64,000 nucleotides of DNA from [Enterobacter] lignolyticus SCF1 (lineage in GTDB: Bacteria; Pseudomonadota; Gammaproteobacteria; Enterobacterales; Enterobacteriaceae). Shown piece by piece: positions 22,960-31,865 of this stretch. Numbering within the stretch: the first letter of the stretch is position 1; each line of letters starts with the position of its first letter. The position numbers and the translations under genes were made by a program. The stretch spans positions 372,001 to 436,000 of the forward strand of contig NC_014618.1 of assembly GCF_000164865.1 (NCBI RefSeq), written 5' to 3'. The notes beneath the pieces are model-generated. The model searched no databases and was not told where the DNA came from. It was given only the letters and a program-made list of their open reading frames with translations.

Positions 22960-25499
22960 GCGTTTTCCTCCACCAGCGTGACCGGAATACGCTCGTACGG
23001 CGTGGCCGGACGGTGCTGCTCGCGTTCAGGGACAATCTGAACGTTCGGATCGCGCTGGGTGCTGTTGATAAAGTGTTTGAAACGGCCCTGAGCGGCAGGG
23101 TTGTTGACGGTTTCGGTCCACTCGCAGGCGAAAGCCTCGCGCAGGCGCGCCAGCTCTTCTTCGAGGTGGGCGTTCAGGCCGAGCTTATCGTCGATGATGA
23201 CGCTCTTAAGGTAATCAATACCGCCTTCCATGTTGTCCAGCCACGGCGCGGTACGGGTCAGCTTATCGGCGGTGCGGATATAGAACATCATAAAGCGGTC
23301 GAGGTATTTGATCAGCGTCTCGCGATCGAGGTCCGCCGCCAGCAGGTCGGCGTGGCGCGGCTTCATGCCGCCGTTGCCGCAGACGTACAGGTTCCAGCCC
23401 TTTTCGGTGGCGATAATCCCGACGTCTTTGCCCTGGGCTTCCGCACATTCGCGGGTACAGCCGGACACGCCGAACTTCATTTTGTGCGGGGTGCGAATCC
23501 CTTTGTAGCGGTTTTCCAGCTCGACGCCGAAGCCGACGCTGTCGCCCACGCCGTAACGGCACCAGGTGCTGCCGACGCAGGTTTTCGCCATGCGCAGCGC
23601 TTTAGCGTAGGCGTGACCGGTTTCGAAGCCCGCCTCAATCAGCTGGCGCCAGATTTCCGGCAGATCGTCTTTTTGCGCGCCGAACAGGCCGATGCGCTGG
23701 GAGCCGGTAATTTTGGTATACAGGTTAAATTCGCGCGCGATACGACCGACGGCCAGCAGCCCTTCAGGGGTAATCTCGCCGCCCGCAGAGCGAGGGATAA
23801 CCGAGTAGGTGCCGTCTTTCTGGATATTGGCCAGGAAGTTATCGTTGGTGTCCTGCAGCGGCGTGTGCTGAGGCTTGAGCACATACTCGTTCCAGCAGGA
23901 TGCCAGCAGCGAACCGACGACAGGTTTACACACTTCGCAGCCGTAGCCTTTACCGTATTTCGCCAGCAGCTCGTCGAAGGATTTGATCCCTTCCACGCGA
24001 ATCAGGTGATACAGCTCCTGGCGCGAGAAGGCAAAGTGTTCGCAGAGGTTGTTGTTGACTTCGATGCCCTGTCTGGCGAGCTCGGCGTTCAGCACCTGCG
24101 TGACCAGCGGGATACAGCCGCCGCAGCCGGTACCGGCTTTGGTTGCGGCCTTCAGCGCGGCTACGGTATGGCAGCCTTTGTTGATGGCGGCGACAAGCGC
24201 GCCTTTGGTGACGTCGAAGCAGGAGCAAATCTGCGCGCTGTCCGGCAGTTTATCAACGCCGATAGCCGGTTTGCCGTGGCTGGCGTGCGCCGGGAGAATC
24301 AGCGAGTCCGGGTTTTCCGGCAGTTCGATGGCGTTCAGCACCAGCTGCAGCAGGTTGCCGTAGTCGCTGGTATCGCCGACCAGCACCGCCCCGAGCAGCG
24401 TTTTGTTGTCCTGGCTTACGATGAGGCGCTTGTAAACTTCTTTGCTTTCGTCGAGGTAAACGTAGCTGCGGGCGCCCGGCGTACGGCCATGGGCATCGCC
24501 GATGCCGCCAACGTCGACGCCCAGCAGTTTGAGCTTGGCGCTCAGGTCGGCGCCCTCAAAGGTATTTTCCGTCCCAAGGATATGGTCAACGGCGACCTGC
24601 GCCATCTTGTAACCGGGCGCGACCAGGCCGTAAACACGACGGTTCCAGCTCGCGCATTCGCCGATGGCGTAAATATCCGGATCGGAGGTCTGGCAGGTAT
24701 CGTTAATCATGATCCCGCCGCGTTCGGCGACCGTCAGACCACACTGGGTGGCCAGCTTATCGCGCGGGCGAATGCCGGTGGAGAATACGATGAAGTCGAT
24801 TTCAAGGTGGCTGCCGTCGGCAAAGCGCATGGTTTTACGCGCGTTGCTGCCTTCCTGAACGATCTCTTTGGTGTTCTTGTTGGTGTGAACCTTCACGCCC
24901 ATGCTTTCAATTTTGCGCTTCAGCTGCTCGCCGCCCATCCGATCGAGCTGTTCCGCCATCAGCATGGGGGCGAATTCGATCACATGGGTTTCCACGCCGA
25001 GGTTTTTCAGCGCGCCGGCCGCTTCGAGGCCCAGCAGGCCGCCGCCGACGACGGCGCCGCGCTTGCTGCGGCGAGCGCAGGATTCGATGGCGTTGAGGTC
25101 TTCAATGGTGCGATAAACAAAGCAATCCTGCGTCTCCGCGCCCTTGATCGGCGGGATCCACGGGTAAGAGCCGGTCGCCATGATCAGCTTGTCGTAAAAC
25201 ACGGAACGGCCCGCGCTGGAGTGGATCACTTTTTCCTGACGGTTGATAGTGATCGCCCGTTCGCCGACCAGTACCTTGATGCCGTGCTTCTCGTAGAAGC
25301 CCTCGCGTACCAGCGACAGCTCTTCCGCCGTGTGGTGAGAGAAGTAGGAGGAGAGGTGGACGCGGTCGTAGGCGATACGCGGCTCTTCACAGAAAACGGT
25401 AATATCGAACTGGTCCGCCGGTGCTTTATCGAGAAGATCCTCAATAAAGCGGTGGCCGACCATGCCGTTACCGATAATAGCGAGTCTGACTTTGCTCAT
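22956..25499 (-). CDS. nirB: Nitrite reductase (NADH) large subunit
   Basis: An 847-residue siroheme enzyme reducing nitrite to ammonium with NADH during anaerobic growth. Order: FAD/NAD-binding domains (IIGNGMVGHRF; ATGSYPWIPP; GGGLLGLEAAG), a BFD-like [2Fe-2S] domain with CSCFDVTKG and GTGCGGCIP near 415-455, and the siroheme/[4Fe-4S] domain with CVGSTWCRYG and SGCTRECAEAQGKD in the C-terminal third. First gene of nirB-nirD-cysG, behind an FNR and NarL/NarP-type promoter. Confidence 0.98.
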   Translation of the reverse strand: MSKVRLAIIGNGMVGHRFIEDLLDKAPADQFDITVFCEEPRIAYDRVHLSSYFSHHTAEELSLVREGFYEKHGIKVLVGERAITINRQEKVIHSSAGRSVFYDKLIMATGSYPWIPPIKGAETQDCFVYRTIEDLNAIESCARRSKRGAVVGGGLLGLEAAGALKNLGVETHVIEFAPMLMAEQLDRMGGEQLKRKIESMGVKVHTNKNTKEIVQEGSNARKTMRFADGSHLEIDFIVFSTGIRPRDKLATQCGLTVAERGGIMINDTCQTSDPDIYAIGECASWNRRVYGLVAPGYKMAQVAVDHILGTENTFEGADLSAKLKLLGVDVGGIGDAHGRTPGARSYVYLDESKEVYKRLIVSQDNKTLLGAVLVGDTSDYGNLLQLVLNAIELPENPDSLILPAHASHGKPAIGVDKLPDSAQICSCFDVTKGALVAAINKGCHTVAALKAATKAGTGCGGCIPLVTQVLNAELARQGIEVNNNLCEHFAFSRQELYHLIRVEGIKSFDELLAKYGKGYGCEVCKPVVGSLLASCWNEYVLKPQHTPLQDTNDNFLANIQKDGTYSVIPRSAGGEITPEGLLAVGRIAREFNLYTKITGSQRIGLFGAQKDDLPEIWRQLIEAGFETGHAYAKALRMAKTCVGSTWCRYGVGDSVGFGVELENRYKGIRTPHKMKFGVSGCTRECAEAQGKDVGIIATEKGWNLYVCGNGGMKPRHADLLAADLDRETLIKYLDRFMMFYIRTADKLTRTAPWLDNMEGGIDYLKSVIIDDKLGLNAHLEEELARLREAFACEWTETVNNPAAQGRFKHFINSTQRDPNVQIVPEREQHRPATPYERIPVTLVEENA

Positions 25500-25529
25500 T
25501 TTTGCCTCGATTTCTTTTCTATTACCGCC

Positions 25530-25571
25530 TACCTTAACGATTCAGCTTGCGCGCTTATTGATGCAAATCAA
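25530..25571 (-). promoter_or_regulatory. nirB promoter with FNR site
   Basis: On the minus strand TTGATTTGCATCAA (25558-25571) matches the FNR consensus TTGAT-N4-ATCAA exactly. A -10-like TAAGGT lies at 25531-25536, so the FNR site is centred about 41.5 bases upstream of the expected start near 25523, the class II position. Downstream leader sequence closely resembles the E. coli nirB leader. Confidence 0.9.
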
Positions 25572-25584
25572 ATACGGCTTTACC

Positions 25585-25600
25585 TACCACTTAATGGGTA
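25585..25600 (-). promoter_or_regulatory. NarL/NarP 7-2-7 binding site upstream of nirB
   Basis: The minus strand reads TACCCAT-TA-AGTGGTA, two inverted heptamers of the TACYNMT type with a 2-base spacer, the known NarL/NarP arrangement. It lies 13 bases upstream of the FNR site, as in the E. coli nir promoter where it mediates nitrate/nitrite activation. It also lies in the regulatory region shared with divergent codA. Confidence 0.82.
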
Positions 25601-25737
25601 TGCGATTGATTTGTCAGGAAATTTATAAGTGACGGAATTCGCTGGCTTTTCACGCCTGTCGGATTTATGTACAAAAAGCAGGGGTTTTGACGTAAAAAAT
25701 AGGCAGAGCGTTCAACATGCAGTACGGGGAGATGAGG

Positions 25738-27054
25738 ATGAGCACGACACCGTTGTGGCTGATTGAGAATGTGCGTTTGGCTGGGCGTGACGGACTATGG
25801 CAGCTGGGCATTGAGGGCGGCCGCTTTCGGTCGATTACTCCGATGGGGGAAAGCCGGCATGAGAGTTTAGAGGTACTTAACGCGCGCGGCGGTCTGGCCG
25901 TCGCGCCGTTTATTGAGCCGCATATTCACCTGGATACGACCCAGACCGCCGGGGAGCCGCGCTGGAACGAATCCGGCACGCTGTTTGAAGGTATCGAATG
26001 CTGGGCGGAGCGCAAGGCGCTGCTGAGCCACGAGGACGTGAAGGCCCGGGCCTGGAAGACGCTGAAGTGGCAAATCGCCAACGGTATTCAGTTCGTCCGC
26101 ACGCATGTGGATGTTTCCGACCCGACGCTCACGGCGCTGAAGGCGATGCTGGAAGTAAAGCAGGAGGTGGCGCCCTGGGTGACGTTACAGATAGTCGCTT
26201 TCCCGCAGGAGGGGATTCTCTCTTACCCCGGCGGCGCTGGGCTGCTGGAAAAGGCGTTACAGCTGGGGGCGGACGTGGTCGGCGCAATCCCTCACTTCGA
26301 GTTTACCCGCGAGTATGGCGTGGAGTCGTTGCATATCGCCTTTGCGCTGGCGAAGAAGTATGACCGCCCGCTGGACATCCACTGCGATGAAATCGATGAC
26401 GAACAGTCGCGGTTTGTGGAGACGGTTGCGGCTCTGGCGCTGAAGGAGGGAATCGGCGCGCGGGTGACGGCGAGCCACACCACGGCGATGCACTCCTACA
26501 ACGGTGCCTATACGTCGCGGCTGTTTCGCCTGCTGAAGATGTCCGGTATCAACTTTGTGGCGAACCCGCTGGTGAATATCCATCTGCAGGGGCGGTTCGA
26601 CGATTATCCGAAACGCCGCGGCATTACCCGGGTAAAGGAGCTGCTCGACGCGGGAATCAACGTCTGCTTCGGCCATGACGATGTCTTTGACCCATGGTAC
26701 CCGCTGGGTACCGGCAACATGCTGCAGGTGCTGCACATGGGGCTGCACGTTTGCCAGATGATGGGATACCCGCAAATCAACGACAGCCTGAAGCTGATTA
26801 CCGACAACAGCGCGCGCGCCTTTGGCCTGACGGAGTACGGTATCGCCGAGGGGAATCCGGCGAATCTGGTGATTTTGCCTGCGGAAAACGGCTTTGAGGC
26901 GGTGCGCTGCCAGGTGCCGGTGCGCTGGTCGATTCGCCAGGGGCGGGTGATTGCCAGCACCCAGCTGGCGCAAACCTGGATCCAGATGGATAACGGCGGC
27001 GAAGAGATGTTTTTTACCCGAAACAGCCCCTTCACCGACAGCAAAGGGGCGTAA
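25738..27054 (+). CDS. codA: Cytosine deaminase (CodA type)
   Basis: A 438-residue amidohydrolase that converts cytosine to uracil plus ammonia, or a close relative (isocytosine/creatinine-like). Metal and catalytic residues of E. coli CodA are all visible: EPHIHLD (His62, His64), IHCDEIDD (His215, Glu218), ASHTTAMHSYN (His247) and FGHDDVFDPW (His313, Asp314). Long stretches are the same as E. coli CodA. I chose the ATG at 25738 for its GGGGAG Shine-Dalgarno at 6-base spacing; 25717 is also in frame. Placement is unusual: divergent from nirB, convergent with tsgA, and without the permease gene codB beside it. Confidence 0.92.
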   Translation: MSTTPLWLIENVRLAGRDGLWQLGIEGGRFRSITPMGESRHESLEVLNARGGLAVAPFIEPHIHLDTTQTAGEPRWNESGTLFEGIECWAERKALLSHEDVKARAWKTLKWQIANGIQFVRTHVDVSDPTLTALKAMLEVKQEVAPWVTLQIVAFPQEGILSYPGGAGLLEKALQLGADVVGAIPHFEFTREYGVESLHIAFALAKKYDRPLDIHCDEIDDEQSRFVETVAALALKEGIGARVTASHTTAMHSYNGAYTSRLFRLLKMSGINFVANPLVNIHLQGRFDDYPKRRGITRVKELLDAGINVCFGHDDVFDPWYPLGTGNMLQVLHMGLHVCQMMGYPQINDSLKLITDNSARAFGLTEYGIAEGNPANLVILPAENGFEAVRCQVPVRWSIRQGRVIASTQLAQTWIQMDNGGEEMFFTRNSPFTDSKGA

Positions 27055-27063
27055 GCAAGGCGC

Positions 27064-28251
27064 TTAGTGGGCGGACGTCGCCGCGTTGTGCTGGCGGTGA
27101 CGGGTAACAAAACCGAGCGCGAAACACATGATAAACACCACAGCATACAGGCCGTTTGCGGTCATCAGCGCGGCCTGCGGGCCGCTATGCGCCACGATAG
27201 GGCCGGTGACCACGAAGGTCAGCATGGTGCCGATGGTGCCGCAGGTGAGCACAAAGTTAACCAGCTTCGGCGAAGCGACTTTCGTCTGCAGAGAGCCGAG
27301 CGTGATGATGGAGGTGTAGATAGCGCTGGAGAAAAAGCCCAGCGTCAGGATAAACCACGGCATATTTTCCGGGCTGGCGTGGATGAACAGATACATCAGC
27401 ACCGCCGCCATACCTGCCAGAACGGTCAGGATGCGCTGCAGATCGAAGAAGCGCAGGATAAAGCTGAACGCCCACATGCCGAACATATACGACATCCAGA
27501 AATCGCTGACCAGCTTACCGGCGTCGTTCAGGCTCATGCCGAGGCCTTTCGCATATTCCGGCACCCAGGAGATAAAGCCCAGCTGGCCGAGGATGTAACA
27601 GAGCGCGGCAATAGACAGGAACAGCACGCCGACGCCCCATTTCTCTTTCGCTACCGGCTGGTCGGCTTCCGGCTTCGCCTGTTTGCCCAGCACCGGGAAC
27701 TCACAGCCCAGGGTCAGCACAAAAATCGCGACGTAGACCAGGCCGATGCAGGCGTACACCCAGTACCACTCAATGGTGCGGGCCAGCAGCCAGGCGGCTA
27801 CCATTGGGAAAATCATCCCGGCCATGCTGAAGAAGGAGTCGGTAAACAGCAGGCGCGCGCCGCGCTGACGGCCTTCATACATGTGGGTAATCAGGAAGGT
27901 GCCAATCGACATGGTGATCCCGCTGACCAGGCCCAGAACAAACATCGACAGCGAGAACAGCGTCAGGCTCTGGCCGAACATCAGCCCCAGCACCGCCAGT
28001 ACCATCAGCAGGAAGCCAAAGCGCAGCTGCGTTTTCAGCGGCACGATCTCCATCAGCCAGGCGTTAAGGAAAATAGAGATCAGGATCCCGGCGTTGAGGA
28101 AGGTAAACGTGTTGCTCATACTGGAAACGGGTAAATGGAAATAATCGGCAATATTTCCCATTACCATCCCGGTAACAATCACTAACGCACCGGTGAGGGC
28201 GTAGGAGAAAAAGCTGATCCATGTGAGCTTAATACGATTGCTGTTAGTCAT
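27064..28251 (-). CDS. tsgA: TsgA, major facilitator superfamily transporter
   Basis: A 395-residue MFS protein with twelve predicted membrane helices, starting MTNSNRIKLTWISFFSYALTG and containing FNAGILISIFLN-type and LVSGITMSIGTFLITHMYEGR segments. It closely matches E. coli TsgA (YhfC, about 393 residues), linked to tellurite/selenite resistance. Substrate unproven. In E. coli it is directly upstream of nirB in the same direction; here codA has come between them. Confidence 0.95.
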   Translation of the reverse strand: MTNSNRIKLTWISFFSYALTGALVIVTGMVMGNIADYFHLPVSSMSNTFTFLNAGILISIFLNAWLMEIVPLKTQLRFGFLLMVLAVLGLMFGQSLTLFSLSMFVLGLVSGITMSIGTFLITHMYEGRQRGARLLFTDSFFSMAGMIFPMVAAWLLARTIEWYWVYACIGLVYVAIFVLTLGCEFPVLGKQAKPEADQPVAKEKWGVGVLFLSIAALCYILGQLGFISWVPEYAKGLGMSLNDAGKLVSDFWMSYMFGMWAFSFILRFFDLQRILTVLAGMAAVLMYLFIHASPENMPWFILTLGFFSSAIYTSIITLGSLQTKVASPKLVNFVLTCGTIGTMLTFVVTGPIVAHSGPQAALMTANGLYAVVFIMCFALGFVTRHRQHNAATSAH

Positions 28252-28528
28252 GACTGGCCTGTGAATAGAAACGTAAAGCGCATTGACAATGCGTTGGGTG
28301 GGCGGATTTTATTCATTATAGTGACGGCGGCAAAGGTTTATTCTGTAATTCATGAAAAAATACATTCGTGAAAGTGATGTTTGTCACATCTAGCTATTTG
28401 TCGTGGGGCGGCACTGACGTTACAACTATTTCTAATGCGTAAAATTAAGTAAAAGGCTGGCCTGCCAGCCGATCGCCTTTTAGAATCAAGCCACTTGCTT
28501 TTTCTACTGCTCCCGTTAAGGAATTTAC
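28252..28528. other. tsgA-ppiA divergent intergenic region
   Basis: A 277-base region with no gene. It must hold the divergent promoters for tsgA and ppiA. A strong CRP site is present at 28371-28392. A second part (28430-28500) is AT-rich before the ppiA Shine-Dalgarno AAGGAA. Confidence 0.6.
28371..28392. promoter_or_regulatory. CRP-binding site between tsgA and ppiA
   Basis: The core GTGA-TGTTTG-TCAC (28374-28387) extends to AAGTGATGTTTGTCACATC, a near-ideal CRP site with the correct 6-base spacer. In E. coli ppiA is controlled by CRP and CytR from several promoters, so this most likely serves ppiA. It may also act on tsgA. Confidence 0.8.
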
Positions 28529-29101
28529 ATGCTCAAATCTACGCTCGCTGCCGTGGCGGCTGTTTTTGCAATCTCGGCGATTTCTCCCGCTGCGCTGGCC
28601 GCGAAAGGCGACCCGCACGTGCTGCTGACGACCTCTGCGGGCAATATTGAGCTGGAGTTGAACAGCCAGAAAGCGCCAGTATCAGTAGAAAACTTCCTGA
28701 AGTATGTGAACAGCGGTTTCTATAACAACACCACATTCCACCGCGTGATCCCGGGCTTTATGGTTCAGGGCGGTGGTTTTACCGAGCAAATGCAGCAAAA
28801 GCAGCCTAATCCGCCAATCAAAAATGAAGCGGATAACGGGTTACGTAATACCCGCGGCACCATCGCGATGGCGCGTACTGCCGATAAAGACAGCGCGACC
28901 AGCCAGTTCTTCATCAACGTTGCCGACAACGCTTTCCTCGATCACGGCCAGCGTGATTTTGGCTATGCGGTGTTTGGTAAGGTGGTAAAAGGGATGGACG
29001 TGGCGGATAAAATTTCCCAGGTTCCGACTCACGACGTCGGCCCGTACCAGAATGTGCCGTCCAAGCCGGTGGTTATCCTGTCTGCAAAACTCCTGCCGTA
29101 A
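28529..29101 (+). CDS. ppiA: Periplasmic peptidyl-prolyl cis-trans isomerase A (cyclophilin)
   Basis: A 190-residue cyclophilin that speeds proline isomerisation in periplasmic folding. The Sec signal peptide is residues 1-24, ending ALA before AKGDPHV. The catalytic domain has FHRVIPGFMVQGG (catalytic Arg), MARTADKDSATSQFFIN and the FGKVVKGMDV stretch. Divergent from tsgA, with a CRP site upstream. Confidence 0.97.
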   Translation: MLKSTLAAVAAVFAISAISPAALAAKGDPHVLLTTSAGNIELELNSQKAPVSVENFLKYVNSGFYNNTTFHRVIPGFMVQGGGFTEQMQQKQPNPPIKNEADNGLRNTRGTIAMARTADKDSATSQFFINVADNAFLDHGQRDFGYAVFGKVVKGMDVADKISQVPTHDVGPYQNVPSKPVVILSAKLLP

Positions 29102-29109
29102 TCGCCTCC

Positions 29110-29132
29110 TGCGCGGGTAAGCCGCCCGCGCA
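29110..29132 (+). terminator. Hairpin downstream of ppiA (possible terminator)
   Basis: The perfect stem TGCGCGGG/CCCGCGCA with a 7-base loop lies 8 bases after the ppiA stop. Only ATTTCC follows, so the U tract is poor. It may be a weak terminator or a 3' stabilising structure. Confidence 0.45.
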
Positions 29133-29206
29133 ATTTCCACCTTCCTGCGCAACCTGAAATTGCTGCTTATACTTGTGGCAAAAGGGGAAGCGTCAGGGAG
29201 GTTCAG

Positions 29207-29374
29207 ATGAAAAAACTCACCGACAAGCAGAAGTCCCGGCTCTGGGAACACACCCGTAATGCCAATTTTCAGGCCAGCCGTCGCCTTGAAGGGGTCGAAA
29301 TCGCCAGGGTCATACTCACCGACGAGCAGGCGCGGGAACGTCTTGAGGCGCTCAGGAGGCACTATGAGCGATAA
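29207..29374 (+). CDS. yhfG: YhfG, Fic antitoxin (FicA type)
   Basis: A 55-residue protein starting MKKLTDKQKSRLWEH and ending RLEALRRHYER. It carries SRRLEG at residues 24-29, fitting the Fic-inhibitory motif [S/T]-x-x-x-E-[G/N] that blocks ATP placement in Fic proteins. AGGGAGG is a strong Shine-Dalgarno, and a TATACT -10-like box lies at 29168-29173. The stop overlaps fic by 11 bases, typical of a coupled antitoxin-toxin pair. It closely resembles E. coli YhfG. Confidence 0.92.
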   Translation: MKKLTDKQKSRLWEHTRNANFQASRRLEGVEIARVILTDEQARERLEALRRHYER

Positions 29375-29966
29375 ATACGGCGACGATCGCGATCCTTACC
29401 TGTATCCCGGTCTTAACGTGATGCGCAACCGGCTGGGGATCCACCAGACGCGCAAACTTGAGCAGGCTGCCTGGGAATTTACGGCGCTGCGTGCCGCGAC
29501 GCTGACGTTAGGCCCGCAGGTGCGAGGGCTTCCCTGGCTCTGCGCCATCCATCACGCGCTGTACCAGGATATTTTCGACTGGGCGGGGAAATACCGCGAA
29601 GTCGATATCTACCAGGGCGATACCCGCTTCTGCCACTTTGCCTGGATAGAGAAAGAGGGCAATGCGCTGATGCGCGCGCTGGAAGAGGAGGCATACCTTT
29701 CCGGCCTCGATAAAACGGCGTTTGTGGCGCGGCTGGCGCATTACTACTGCGAGATTAACGTTCTGCACCCGTTTCGCATTGGCAGCGGGCTGGCGCAGAG
29801 GGTGTTTTTCGAGCAGCTCGCCATTCACGCAGGCTACCTGCTCGACTGGCAGGGAATAACGCCCGAGGCGTGGAGCCAGGCAAATCAAAGCGGAGCGATG
29901 GGCGACCCGGCGCCCTTAACGGAATTGTTCACTAAAGTGGTGAGCGAAGCGCAGGATTCTGAGTAG
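29364..29966 (+). CDS. fic: Fic domain protein (adenylyltransferase/toxin)
   Basis: A 200-residue Fic protein. The active-site region reads HPFRIGSGLAQR near residues 137-148, compared with the canonical HPFx[D/E]GN[G/K]R. The His and the first Gly are kept, but the acidic metal ligand is Ile and the Asn is Ser, a pattern shared with E. coli Fic (HPFRVGSG). FHWA-like DIFDWAGKYREVDIYQGD is the substrate-flap region. Class I Fic, paired with YhfG. AMP-transfer activity may be low because of the altered motif. Confidence 0.93.
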   Translation: MSDKYGDDRDPYLYPGLNVMRNRLGIHQTRKLEQAAWEFTALRAATLTLGPQVRGLPWLCAIHHALYQDIFDWAGKYREVDIYQGDTRFCHFAWIEKEGNALMRALEEEAYLSGLDKTAFVARLAHYYCEINVLHPFRIGSGLAQRVFFEQLAIHAGYLLDWQGITPEAWSQANQSGAMGDPAPLTELFTKVVSEAQDSE

Positions 29967-29997
29967 AATAGCGCGGTTTGCTGTCACCGGAGCCGTC

Positions 29998-30561
29998 ATG
30001 ATCCTGCTTATCGATAACTATGATTCGTTTACCTGGAACCTCTACCAGTATTTCTGTGAACTGGGCGCGGAGGTGCTGGTGCGGCGTAACGATGAGGTGA
30101 CGCTTGCGGAGATTGCCCGCCTTCAGCCGACGAAAATCGTCATTTCGCCGGGGCCCTGCACGCCGGATGAGTCCGGCGTTTCCCTTGAGGTGATTCGCCA
30201 TTACGCCGGTAAAACGCCCGTTCTTGGCGTCTGTCTCGGCCATCAGGCGATAGCGCAGGCGTTCGGCGCCGCCATCGTGCGGGCGGCAAAGGTGATGCAC
30301 GGAAAAACCTCCCCGGTCAGCCATTGCGGCGAGGGCGTTTTCCTCGGGCTGAATAATCCGCTGACGGTGACGCGCTACCATTCTCTGGTGATAGACCCGG
30401 CCACCCTGCCAGCGTGTTTTGAGGTGACGGCCTGGAGCGAGAGCGGCGAGATTATGGGGATCCGCCACCGCGAGTGGGATCTCGAAGGCGTACAGTTTCA
30501 CCCGGAGAGCATCCTGAGCGAACAGGGGCACGCCCTGCTGGCGAACTTTCTGAATCGTTGA
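29998..30561 (+). CDS. pabA: Aminodeoxychorismate synthase, glutamine amidotransferase subunit
   Basis: A 187-residue class I glutamine amidotransferase that supplies ammonia to PabB in p-aminobenzoate (folate) synthesis. It starts MILLIDNYDSFTWNL; the nucleophile is in GVCLGHQAIAQAF (Cys79), and the His/Glu pair is in QFHPESIL near 168-170. E. coli has the same order ppiA-yhfG-fic-pabA-argD. 31 bases after fic. Confidence 0.97.
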   Translation: MILLIDNYDSFTWNLYQYFCELGAEVLVRRNDEVTLAEIARLQPTKIVISPGPCTPDESGVSLEVIRHYAGKTPVLGVCLGHQAIAQAFGAAIVRAAKVMHGKTSPVSHCGEGVFLGLNNPLTVTRYHSLVIDPATLPACFEVTAWSESGEIMGIRHREWDLEGVQFHPESILSEQGHALLANFLNR

Positions 30562-30577
30562 ATTCTGGTTGCCATGT

Positions 30578-30616
30578 AATGATTTTTTATGCATATTTTG
30601 TGATTATATTTTCATA
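30578..30616 (+). promoter_or_regulatory. Paired ARG boxes (ArgR operator) before argD
   Basis: Two 18-base ARG-box-like sites, 30578-30595 and 30599-30616, are separated by 3 bases. By my count each agrees with the consensus WNTGAATWWWWATTCANW at 16 of 18 positions. This is the classic doublet bound by the ArgR hexamer, so argD should be repressed by arginine as in E. coli. Confidence 0.82.
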
Positions 30617-30641
30617 ATCACAGCAGCATAAGAGGACCGAC

Positions 30642-31865
30642 ATGGCGACCGTTCAACCCGCAATTACCCGCGCGACTTTTGATGAAGTGATCCTCCCTAT
30701 CTATGCCCCGGCGGAATTTATTCCGGTGAAAGGGCAGGGAAGCCGTGTGTGGGATCAGCAGGGCAAGGAGTATATTGATTTCGCGGGCGGCATTGCCGTA
30801 ACGGCGCTGGGGCACTGCCATCCGGCGCTGGTGGAGGCGCTCAAGCGCCAGGGCGAAACCCTGTGGCACACCAGCAACGTGTTTACTAACGAACCGGCGC
30901 TGCGTCTGGGGCGTAAGCTGATTGATGCGACCTTTGCCGAGCGCGTGGTGTTTATGAACTCCGGGACCGAGGCCAATGAAACCGCCTTTAAGCTGGCGCG
31001 CTACTATGCCTCAACCCGCCACAGCCCGTATAAAAGCAAAATTATCGCCTTCCATAACGCCTTCCACGGGCGCTCGCTGTTTACCGTCTCCGTTGGCGGA
31101 CAGCCGAAATACTCCGATGGCTTCGGTCCCAAACCGGCCGATATTATCCATGTGCCGTTTAACGATCTGCACGCCGTTGCCGCGGTGATGGATGACCATA
31201 CCTGCGCGGTGGTGGTGGAGCCGATTCAGGGCGAAGGCGGCGTGACGGCGGCGACGCCCGCGTTTTTGCAGGGTCTGCGCGAGCTGTGCGATAAGCATCA
31301 GGCGCTGCTGGTGTTTGATGAGGTGCAGTCCGGCATGGGGCGTACCGGGTCGCTGTTTGCCTATATGCACTACGGTGTGACCCCGGATATTCTCACCACC
31401 GCGAAAGCGCTGGGCGGCGGTTTTCCGGTCAGTGCGATGCTGACCACACAGGATATCGCCAGCGCCTTTCATGTGGGGTCGCACGGCTCAACCTATGGCG
31501 GCAACCCGCTGGCCAGTGCGGTCGCCGGGGCGGCATTTGACATTATCAATACGCCTGAAGTGCTGAACGGCGTGAGCGCCAAACGTGAGCAGTTCGTCGG
31601 TCATTTGCAGCAGATAGACGCGCAGTTTGATGTCTTCAGCGAGATCCGCGGGATGGGGCTGCTGATCGGCGCCGAGCTAAAACCGCAGTACAAAGGGCGC
31701 GCGCGCGAGTTTTTACACGCGGGCGCGCAGGCGGGAGTGATGGTGCTTAACGCCGGGCCGGACGTAATGCGCTTTGCGCCGTCGCTGGTGGTGGAAAGCG
31801 CGGACATCGATGAAGGGATGGCGCGCTTTGCCCGTGCGGTCGGCGCGGTGGTTAGCGCTCGCTAA
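30642..31865 (+). CDS. argD: Acetylornithine/succinyldiaminopimelate aminotransferase
   Basis: A 407-residue class III PLP aminotransferase for arginine and lysine biosynthesis. Motifs: FMNSGTEANETAFKLAR (PLP phosphate), FHNAFHGRSLFTVS, EPIQGEGGV, LLVFDEVQSGMGRTG and the PLP lysine in TTAKALGGGFPVSAM near residue 255. AGAGGA Shine-Dalgarno upstream. The stop region overlaps the convergent yhfK end by 14 bases. Confidence 0.98.
   Translation: MATVQPAITRATFDEVILPIYAPAEFIPVKGQGSRVWDQQGKEYIDFAGGIAVTALGHCHPALVEALKRQGETLWHTSNVFTNEPALRLGRKLIDATFAERVVFMNSGTEANETAFKLARYYASTRHSPYKSKIIAFHNAFHGRSLFTVSVGGQPKYSDGFGPKPADIIHVPFNDLHAVAAVMDDHTCAVVVEPIQGEGGVTAATPAFLQGLRELCDKHQALLVFDEVQSGMGRTGSLFAYMHYGVTPDILTTAKALGGGFPVSAMLTTQDIASAFHVGSHGSTYGGNPLASAVAGAAFDIINTPEVLNGVSAKREQFVGHLQQIDAQFDVFSEIRGMGLLIGAELKPQYKGRAREFLHAGAQAGVMVLNAGPDVMRFAPSLVVESADIDEGMARFARAVGAVVSAR

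Noticed and set aside
22860..25628. A 922-codon open frame on the plus strand opposite nirB
   Set aside because: It mirrors nirB codons on the opposite strand, has no ribosome site or recognisable domain, and nirB is certain. Long antisense frames are common in GC-rich coding DNA.
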